Position numbers and translations under genes: made by a program
In this document: positions 55,366-64,000 of the stretch, piece by piece
How the letters are laid out: every line of letters begins with the position of its first letter
Numbering within the stretch: position 1 is the stretch's first letter
Source: Larix kaempferi
Lineage: Eukaryota > Streptophyta > Pinopsida > Pinales > Pinaceae
Length of the DNA stretch: 64,000 bases
NCBI GenBank assembly: GCA_027924585.1
Contig: BSBM01000865.1
Span: 3,782,001-3,846,000, forward strand
Direction of reading: 5' to 3'
Notes under the pieces: generated by a model
The model's input: only the letters and a program-made list of their open reading frames with translations
What the model was told of the DNA's origin: nothing
Databases searched by the model: none

Positions 55366-55703
55366 TGTTGAAACTCACTACGTATTTCACTTTGAGAGTT
55401 ATCCATTCATTCATTCCTAGAAGTTTGATTTCTACATTGATGGGTGATATTTACTTGTAAAGTTTAGTGCCAGATTTCTTATGAAGAAAACTTGGTTTAC
55501 AGGGAGGACGATTCAAGGTGAAGGGAAGTATTTTGTTGGAACTCACTACATATTTTGCTTTGAGAGTTATCCATTCATTCATTCCTCAAAGTTTGATTTC
55601 TACATTGATGTTTGATATTTACTCGTAAAGTTTTGTGCCGGACTTTTTATGTAGAAAAACTTGTTTACAGGGAGGATGATTCAAGGCGAAGGGTAGTATT
55701 TTG
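55366..55703. repeat. 168-bp tandem duplication
   Basis: The unit TGTTGAAACTCACTACxTATTT ... TTCAAGGTGAAGGGAAGTATTT at 55366-55533 recurs at 55534-55703, roughly 90 percent identical by eye. GAGAGTTATCCATTCATTC is unchanged in both. The sequence is non-coding. Confidence 0.85.
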
Positions 55704-56569
55704 TTATGCTCCATAATGTTTGAAATTTAGTGAGAATTGGTGTGGGTTTGTTGAACTCGATAAGTTAGTAGAAAAGGCATCAAGTTTTTTACAAATTCCA
55801 AAATTTTTAGAGTAGTGGGAGTTTGTTGAAATTTTGCATAGTGTTTGGGGTAGAACACTTCTTAGCCTTTTCACATATAAATGGAGTAGAATCTACACCT
55901 TGGCCTAATTAATCCTCTACTTGAGGCAAATTCGATTTTGTTGAAGTGATAAAGAGCTTTCTTGTGAATTCAAACTAGTATGGCTTATGTTCTAGATGTT
56001 GATTGAGGTGGATGCATCCCACATTGTTTTCCTTAGTTTGGTCCAAGTTTAATACAACATAGATTATTATTATTATTTCCAGGGATCGTGAGAAAGGAAG
56101 ATGTATTGTGAGGAGCAACTTGTGGACAATGCTTGAACAACAATTCCTATTATGTTGGTTGGGAAAATATATTATATGATTGTTTGATTGTAGTGTACCT
56201 AGCGTTGGTGTCACAACAGTGGCATGCCCCAACAACCTTGAGATCATTAAAGCATCATCAAAGAACTCAAGGGATCCTAAAGCACTCAAATATGAAGGTC
56301 AATTCAACTTTAGAATCAACTTCAAATTGTAACTTGCAAATAGTCATTTTTTGTGAGTTTTCTTGTATTGTAATACTTGCAATAGTTTTTGTGTGTCAAA
56401 TAAAACTAAGCTGAATTGCATTGGATGCATTCTCTGTAGAAAGCAACACCCTTCATTACCCGAGTTGAGATTTGAATTATTGAGTCTTATTGTTAAAGGG
56501 TAAAGTGGCAAGAATCCCTCTAAGGTCTCAATTAGAGTTTCAAATGGCTTAGACAAAAAGATTATTAGA

Positions 56570-57310
56570 GTTATTGAACACTAATAGTTATCGTTGTTGA
56601 CAACACACAATCACAATCAACAAAACAATTCTCCAATCTGCTCTAACTTGTTTGCAGGATTTGTAAGCAAAAGTGGAACTTCTTTAGATTCAATCACAAC
56701 TCCAACATGATGAAATACATTGAGGGAATCAACATTCTTAACTAGTTATTTTTTAGAACACCCACTTTTAGAGTTTGATAATGATTCCTATGAGTTGTTA
56801 GTGCATGACCAACTCAGTGAAACAACGTTAGATACAGAAGACGAAGTTAATCATGGACATGTTTAACCTAATCTTTCCAAGCCCATCATTAGGCCTTGTG
56901 AAGAAATCAGGAACAACAAACATATAACAAGTATCAAATATGGGTTGCTGAACACTCTAATACTTACCGTTGTTGACAACACACAATCACAATCAACAAA
57001 ACAACTCTCCAATCTGTTCTAACTTGTTTGTAGGATTTGTAAGCAAAAGTGGAACTTCTTTAGACTTGATCACAACTCCAACACGATGAGATACATCAAA
57101 GGAATCAACATTTTGAAGTAGTTCTTCTTTAGAACAACCCTCTTTTTGAGTTTGATAATGATTCCTATCAGATGTATCACATGAAACTAAGTGAAACAAC
57201 ATCAGATGCAGAAGATGAGGCTAATCATGAACATGTTTAGCCTAATCTTTTTAAGCCCATCATCAGACCTTGTGAAGAAATCATAAAAACAAACACAAAA
57301 TAGGTGTCGG
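56570..57310. repeat. 376-bp tandem duplication
   Basis: GTTGTTGACAACACACAATC at about 56594 recurs at about 56970. The similarity extends over the whole period, including GGATTTGTAAGCAAAAGTGG and CCATCAT(T/C)AG(G/A)CCTTGTGAAG. On the minus strand both copies encode VGVVIxSKEVPLLLTNPxNK and LEQIGELFC, so the duplicated unit may once have been coding. Its family is unknown. Confidence 0.8.
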
Positions 57311-57784
57311 ATATGATAAGAAAGTGAACTTTCACATTCTGAATTATTCTAGACCAATGCAGTTTCAAAGTTCTGGATTCCTTCAAAAGGATTCATCTTC
57401 ACCTATTCCAGTTCAACATTAGCGCCAACATTGTCATTGGATTGGCCACATGGAGGATCAGTGTTTGATCTCCATCCTTGTTAGCATTGCGGGAAGCATA
57501 ATCATTCTTGATATGGATGTTCAACACCGAAGAAACTCGCAAGATTGAAGATTCAGTTTGGGTGGATCAATTCTTGGTAGTGGATCAAGATGACACATCT
57601 TGTAGTTGAAAGATTTCCTGCAAAGTACAAGGGGGACATCATGGATTGACGATCAGGCCTCAAGTTTCAAAACCCTATTAATTGGATAGATTGCTCAGTA
57701 AGCAGGGATTTTCACTGCAGTAACAAGTGAGCTTGAGTCAGTAGCCAAAGAGAGAGTCAAAGCTATAGCTAGAAGACAAAGATA

Positions 57785-57935
57785 GAACCATGTTCTAGAG
57801 CATCCATTGGTTTGTGGTCATCCTAAAACCACCATTTGGTTTATGGTTGTCCAAAACCACCATTTAGTAGAAGACATCAACTTTTGCTAACATAGTTTGT
57901 GGTTATCCTAAAACCATCCCTTTGTTTGTGGTCTG
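57785..57935. repeat. short degenerate repeats (TTTGTGGTCATCCTAAAACCACC)
   Basis: Four imperfect copies of a unit of about 30-45 bp containing GTGGTxxTCCxAAACCA within 150 bp. Non-coding. Confidence 0.6.
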
Positions 57936-58710
57936 TTATCACACAAAGTGTAGTTGCCAACTGAAAGATCCTATCTAGGATTGTAGAGGAGGACAACTAA
58001 CCGATGACACCTAAGAGGGCCTCAATTCCCAAGATGGATTGGTTTTCACGCCAATCGAGGCACTCTTCGCTTCTTGCTATCCAAGCCACAAATAACAAAG
58101 GGGGAGACCTTGTTCTACTCTTAAAGAGAGAGATCTAACCCAAACACCAAATCAAGCAAATCAAACGATGTATGTAGAGTGAAGGGTGTAGAACCCTAGA
58201 TTTAAGGAATGGAGCTACTGTAGAGGCTTAAGGAAGATGAGATATGAAAGTTGATTAATTCACTTACCTTAATTCTTGGATATAGGTGCTAGGGTAAATG
58301 ATCAAAATCAATCTCCTTGGGAAACGTGTACTTAAAATAGGGAAAATGGTCCCAAGGAGTAGATTTGACGAGTTTAAGGCTTCCTAGCACAACTTGACCA
58401 TATATCTAGCAATATCAAAGGTCACAAGCTCAGAGAAAAAGGTTTTGATCATTCGGAAGAGGTCAAGGGAAATGGGCAAAAGGAGTCCACAGAGCAAGAC
58501 GCCCTTGAAGACTCACCTAGGGTTAGGCCTAAAGATGAAAACCCATAATTTGTTCGCCGAAAAACCAAATAATAAACCTTAGAGAATTTTTATAAATTTT
58601 CTATTTAGGGTTTGAGCAGTAAAATTAAATGGCCAATGGTTTAGAATTTCAAACAAAAAGGTCAAGTGTAGATCTTACCCGGAAAATCTTGTAGATGCCT
58701 TGAAGGTGAT
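57936..58710. other. no recognisable gene
   Basis: No reading frame with family motifs and no clear repeat up to the solo LTR target site (GATTT at 58711-58715). Confidence 0.45.
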
Positions 58711-58715
58711 GATTT

Positions 58716-59919
58716 TGTTAGATTATGGTAACTTTAGGATGTCCTCCATGACTTAGATGCCTTGCATGGAGGGACATCAGTATCATAGGCATTAGGATGG
58801 AGAAGAGAGTGAGATGCACTCTACTCAGTGGCATGAGCCCAGCAGGGGCTGCATGCGGAGCTTCAGGGGAGATTGACCTTTGCATGCATGAGTATTGCAT
58901 GACTTGCCAGCATTCAATGACTGCATGCAAAAGTGACCTTTTGCATGCACTGGGAATTAGGGTTTTGGCAAACCTAATTCATTGGTGAGATTATTTATAC
59001 AGGCAGGGGGGTCCCTAGATGGGGTTACTCAGTTCTATCATCGAAGAGAGATACTGCCAGAGTGAGGGGGACGAATCTGTCCTTGTGGGGCGACTTTTTG
59101 AGATAGAGAGGAGTTGCTGCAGGAGCTAGGAAGGTCAGATCTGAGCTAGATCAGTGACCTTCAGTTCCAGAGAGGCTAGATACTCGTTCCTGTGAGCTGA
59201 GAGAGCTCAACAGTGAAATTACTGTGGAGATTGGAGGAGGCCGAGTTCTCTTGGAGGAGGGCGTTTTTCCTGAGGGCAGAGGAGTTCGTTGTGAGCTGGA
59301 TTGACCGATCAGGAGTTTGTGACTTTCAGGATAGCCTTGCCTTGAGATTTGAGGAAGGTTAGGGACGATCGGAGCTCAGATCTGTTGATATCTAGAGCAG
59401 TACGAGCATTTGACACCCATAGGGGAGGGCGCACTTGTGCATGTGGAGAGGGCCGATTTCATCAGTGGGCAGTCTTCAGAGCGAGCAGATCAGAGCTGAG
59501 AGATCTAGAGAGGGCAGATCTATCAGAGGCACCGTCAGAGCACTCGGATCCAGATTGGCAGTTAGTGCATACTTCTTCAGTGCATGCATCAGCTGGATGC
59601 ATGCAAATTAGAGTTTGTCCTGTTCAGAGGGATTGAGTTACCGGCTGAGGTAATTTTGTATTGTACTGCTTTTTATACTTCTATATGCGCTGGGCTCGGG
59701 AGAGAAGATAGGCCCCTAGTTAGCTGGTTTTTCCCGAAAGGGTTCTAGGGTATATCTGTTGTCTATGATGTTGATTGCATGTATGTGTTAGTTGGTAGAT
59801 GCAGATCTAGTGGTTGAGTCTATGTTTTTATGAGTATGTACTGACATTGAGATTCATACTACTTGATGTCTTAGACTGATCCAGAGGGAGTAGTGATCTC
59901 TGGATCTAATATATTTACA
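58716..59919 (+). repeat. solo LTR (1204 bp)
   Basis: A TG...CA unit, from TGTTAGATTATGGTAAC to AATATATTTACA, flanked by a perfect 5-bp duplication GATTT (58711-58715 and 59920-59924). A TATA-like TTATTTATACAGG lies near 58990. The GC content is higher than in the flanks. No coding region or primer-binding site follows, so this is the product of LTR-LTR recombination. The orientation is inferred from the TATA position. The element family cannot be told from the LTR alone. Confidence 0.75.
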
Positions 59920-59924
59920 GATTT

Positions 59925-61825
59925 ACCTCTTTCCGATCAATTTGAGATGATTTGACAATGTCTCCAAGTGAAATTGATTTGCCCAAGGAAGCTAATGCGC
60001 CCCTCTCTCTTGCAGAAGCAAACTACGAGATTTGATGTTCAGCAAAAAAATACTATAACAACAAGAGAAATATCAAGAAGCATATCAATGATCACAAATA
60101 CAATTGAAAAACCCCTTGATACAAAGCCACTTCAAAGTGGAGCGAGTTGAGGAGCCCCTGCAAAAATGCCCAAGTTGAAATCGCCTTCCTGCAGTAAAGC
60201 AATGTTTCCACGAAATTATTTTGGATCCACAAAAATATCTCAAATGCTAGGAAAGATAAACTTTACAATCTCCATTCAAGAACAATCCACAAAGAAAATC
60301 CAAGAGCCCAAAGGTGCCTTTACAATGAGGGGGGTCTCTTTTTTAAATAGAAATGAGAGAGACCAAAACCCTAACCACTTTTTGAATGAGTTGTGGAGAT
60401 CAAAAGATATAACGATAATAATCAACGACTTAGATGAGCCGGAAATACAATACACGGATCAACTCACAAATAGAGGGGGGCGCACTAACTAAGTCGCCCA
60501 AGGGGGACATACCACATGACAAGTGACCAAGACACATGAATAAAGCACATGGTGGGGCTAGGAGGTGATCATATCCTTCACTAGCATGGCCCCATGGCAC
60601 AATAATAAATAATATGACCATATAACATCATAAAGTGACCAAGAGACCAAATCGTGCCCCCCTAAAAAACATAATAAAATATCCAAATAAAACCTGGAGT
60701 ATGTGTGGATCCCACTGAATGCTACAAACTGTGTCGGAAGGTGTGGGATGCATCACAAAAATCCTCTGAACAAACCTCATGCCATTTCCTTGCCTCAATT
60801 GCCCAAATCTATTTCCTCAGTGACCATTTATTCCAATTTTTATCCTTAGAAAATGACCTGTAAAATAATAAAAATGCCTGTACCTCTCTGACTGGTGCCC
60901 CGGGCACAAATCTGACCGCATCAAAATGTCTGGGAGCATGGTAATATCGTAATAACGAGTGGCTAGACCCCATACTCTCTCAGTAGCACCCTAGGTGAAC
61001 CCAAATAATATCAAAATGTGCTGACATGCCATTTTATATGGCAAATATGCAATAAAGTGATATTCTGACCATAAAATCATTTGAAAGTGCCTGAAATTGA
61101 TACCTGAGTGTGCCAATGGACTCCAAAGGCCCAAATGTAGTAGAGATGAGTACTCATACACCATGTGACCACCGGGATAATCATCTGTAAGCTCAACCAT
61201 GCCCGGGCAAATAAAAATAATGGTCTGTAAATAATAATAATAATAGAAATCCATCAAACCATCATATGAAACTTGGGTTTGCTGCATGGAACCATCAAGT
61301 GGGCATCATCGGACCATAAATAATCAATCCCGACCATCATTGGTCAAACTCATCTCTGATCCTGCGGTTGAATTGGTCAAACTAGGTTGACTAGGTCAAA
61401 ACTGATCAAAATAATGACCCAGGCTCAAATTGACTGATGCTACAAGTGCAAATGGATAAGATATGCTCCTTTAATTATTTCAATAACAAGACTAAAGTAT
61501 AAAGTAGCATTTCACTGGCGTTTAGGCAATAATACATCAAATATAAGTTTAGATTAAAACAATCAATTACTAAGAGAAAGACCCTCAAGTGTATACTCAG
61601 TTTATGGATGTGACCATTTTGCTAGAAATGGGTGAAGGTGGAAAAGACAAGGCTAGGCTAAGGGAATGACTTTACAATCTTCAACACTACGACACTTTGG
61701 ATAAGGGAAAAGGGAAAATCACCTAAGCATATGTTGGACAGAAAACACACAAGGAATGGTGGTGTCTCTCAAATGGAATAAGTTGATTTGAGGAGTGCCT
61801 ATTCAACTTTGGCAAATGTCTACAA
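59925..61825. other. unassigned; possible LTR-like sequence on the minus strand
   Basis: No gene motif was found in frames 59968-60492. On the minus strand a CTATTTAAAAAAGAGA TATA-like site near 60345 and a purine run TTTTTTAGGGGGGCA near 60665 would fit a polypurine tract plus LTR, but no matching second copy or TSD was found. The stretch 60670-61825 shows nothing recognisable. Confidence 0.25.
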
Positions 61826-63519
61826 CTCACATCCAAGCTGGAACCAGCTCTGTGACGATCTTTTCTATAACCACCGTGACTAGGTGCACATCTAACCGTA
61901 ACTCGAGGTTCTAGGGGACACTTAGAATTAGCTGTCCCTTACTCCATTTCACATCCCAACCCGTAGGCTTCGTGAGGAATTAATCATTACATGTTTATTA
62001 TGGCCACCAGTCTTTAGAGTTAGCATACATTTAACCACTGCTTATTTAGGCCTTACGACCCTTTGGATTTCGCATGTGCTTAGAAGCACAACTAATTGCA
62101 GCTTTTTATCTAGGGTGCTTTACATTTTATTTCATAGCCCTCTTTGATTGTGCTTGGAAGCACAATTTTAATTTATAATCACGAGCTTGCATAGAAGAAA
62201 TAACAACCAATCACATATGCATGTAATGATAGTATTACAATTTGCTTCAAGTCTAGCTGACACAACTCAGGCAACTAGGGGAATCATCCACAATCAGGAC
62301 CAAACATCGGGAGCAATCGACTAGAGAGGTCAAGGCTTCAAATCCAACTCACCTAAGCTCAGGAACCAACACCAGCGGGTTCTCCTGGCCTAGAAGGATC
62401 AAGGCTTCGGTAAGTTCTGTTGCACAACTCAGAGCCGAGACACAAAACAACAGGGAGTCCATCCAACATAGAGGCATAAGTGGGGAAGTCCTCCATATCA
62501 CAGGTTGAAGTGTAAGTCAGGGTAATACGAAAGAGAACGAATGAATGGGGAAAAATGATAGGTGATGCCATAATTAGCAAGCCATAAATGGTGGGAATGA
62601 CCAAGTCCATACTACTTAAGAGGGTGGAACCAACGAGTATACACAAGAAATTCTGATTCCAAGTAATTAGACCAGCTCACATCCAAGCTGGAACCAGCTC
62701 TGTGACGATCTTTTCTATAACCACCGTGACTAGGTGCACATCTAACCGTAACTCGAGGTTCTAGGGGACACTTAGAATTAGCTGTTCCTTACTCCATTTC
62801 ACATCCCAACCCGTAGGCTTCGTGAGGAATTAATCATTACATGTTTATTATGGCCACCAGTCTTTAGAGTTAGCATACATTTAACCACTGCTTATTTAGG
62901 CCTTACGACCCTTTGGATTTCGCATGTGCTTAGAAGCACAACTAATTGCAGCTTTTTACCTAGGGTGCTTTACATTTCATAGCCCTCTTTGATTGTGCTT
63001 GAAGCACAATTTTAATTTATAATCACGAGCTTGCATAGAAGAAATAACAACCAATCACATATGCATGTAATGATAGTAGTACAATTTGCTTCAAGTCTAG
63101 CTGACACAACTCAGGCAACTAGGGGATTCATCCACAATCAGGACCAAACATCGGGAGCAATCGACCAGAGAGGTCAAGGCTTCAAATCCAACTTACCTAA
63201 GCTCAGGAACCAACACCAGCGGGTTCTCCTGGCCTAGAAGGATCAAGGCTTCGGTAAGTTCTGTTGCACAACTTAGAGCCGAGACACAAAACAACAGGGA
63301 GTCCATCCAACATAGAGGCATAAGTGGGGAAGTCCTCCATATCACAGGCTGAAGTGTAAGTCAGGGTAATACGAAAGAGAACGGATGAATGGGGAAAAAT
63401 GATAGGTGATGCCATAATTAGCAAGCCATAAATGGTGGGAATGACCAAGTCCATACTACTTAAGAGGGTGGAACCAACGAGTATACACAAGAAATTCTGA
63501 TTCCAAGTAATTAGACCAC
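61826..63519. repeat. 850-bp tandem duplication
   Basis: Copy 1 (61826-62675) and copy 2 (62676 to about 63519) both start CTCACATCCAAGCTGGAACC and end AAGTAATTAGACCA. They differ by a few substitutions and three short deletions in copy 2 (for example ATTTTATTTCATAG versus ATTTCATAG). Each copy has a 95-codon minus-strand frame (62359-62646, 63203-63490) with no known motif, kept only because the copies are young. The internal TGTGACGATC resembles the start of some gypsy LTRs, but no LTR could be delimited. Confidence 0.92.
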
Positions 63520-64000
63520 TTTAATTCCAAACTGTCAACCAATAACCATATCTATATATATATAATATCGCCAGATCATGACTACTAGATACCTAGTCAA
63601 GCTGCTAAGATAAGTAAAAGAGAACAATAAAGGTATCCAATGCACAACCATATACCTGCTGGGTCATATACCTGTATCTATCATTTGGACCATCAATCGT
63701 CACTGGAACACTGCTGCTGTATAACTCTGGGCACTATCACACTGCCTGTATGGAAGAAAAATGGTCACCTCAGTCATCAAATCTAAGGTCGTGAGGCTCA
63801 GTCATGGCACAAGGCTGTCATGTCTACTCTGGGGCTGCTCAAAACATGAGTGATCATCAAAAGTACTGCTCATCATAAGCTGATCTCATAAAAAATGTGT
63901 AAAGGACTGCCTAAAAAATATACAGGAAACTGCTCTGCAATCATGGTATCTCGACTACTATGGATATGATAACATGGCCATCCAAAACCACCAATTCAGA
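63520..64000. other. no recognisable gene
   Basis: Sequence to the end of the window with no reading frame or repeat of note. A short (TA)n run lies near 63552. Confidence 0.5.

Noticed and set aside
59349-59636. 95-codon plus frame as a gene
   Set aside because: It lies wholly inside the solo LTR and shows no protein motif.
62359-63490. Two 95-codon minus-strand frames as a duplicated gene
   Set aside because: They are the same frame in the two copies of an 850-bp duplication, which explains their similarity without selection.

Overview
The window looks like intergenic DNA of a large plant nuclear genome. I see no complete host gene. It is built from layered and mostly decayed retroelements: Ty1/copia, Ty3/gypsy with a chromodomain, and L1-type LINEs. 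Among them lie broken fragments of plant genes (cullin, receptor-like kinase, casein kinase 1, HOS1-like, PIF1-like helicase). From memory, the style of the copia and LINE proteins fits a gymnosperm, probably a conifer. That assignment is inference, not something the bases prove. No rRNA gene, tRNA gene or CRISPR array was seen.

Layout. 1-3295: 3' half of a plus-strand copia element (family A) with large tandem repeats between RNase H and its 3' LTR. 3296-7017: nothing recognisable. 7018-11593: a heavily mutated chromodomain gypsy element ending in a 354-bp LTR. 11594-16351: a second family A copia whose RT active site is deleted. 16395-18215: two LINE fragments. 19193-19786: cullin fragment. 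20251-21858: a retroposon on the minus strand. 22369-23818: exons of a receptor-like kinase with a degraded DFG motif. 25265-30422: a nearly intact, young copia on the minus strand with 458-bp LTRs. 31112-32788: a second copy of the 20.2-kb retroposon. 35526-39905: LINE ORF1 and LINE RT fragments, the latter split by a 2-kb insertion. 40740-41460: a CpG-rich, promoter-like stretch. 43891-48914: a third family A copia on the minus strand, carrying a hAT MITE and broken at a second hAT fragment. 49975-50966: HOS1-like and casein kinase 1 fragments side by side. 51061-55064: copia protease/pre-integrase remnant, tandem array, PIF1-like helicase fragment and an unknown ORF. 55366-57935: duplicated, unrecognised sequence. 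58716-59919: a solo LTR. 61826-63519: an 850-bp tandem duplication.

The most interesting candidate is the pair of retroposons at 20251-21858 and 31112-32788. Each has its own 17-19-bp target-site duplication and an A-tail. They begin at the same codon inside an RNase H domain and end in the same 3' motif, with a coiled-coil reading frame downstream. Two independent insertions sharing both ends suggests a defined non-autonomous family rather than random 5' truncation.

Other points worth attention are a textbook hAT MITE (near-perfect TIRs, 8-bp TSD) inside a copia protease gene, the adjacent CK1/HOS1 fragments, three different internal deletions or breaks in one copia family, and unrelated tandem repeats grown at the same place in two family A copies. 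Boundaries were read by eye and are approximate by a few bases unless target-site duplications fix them.
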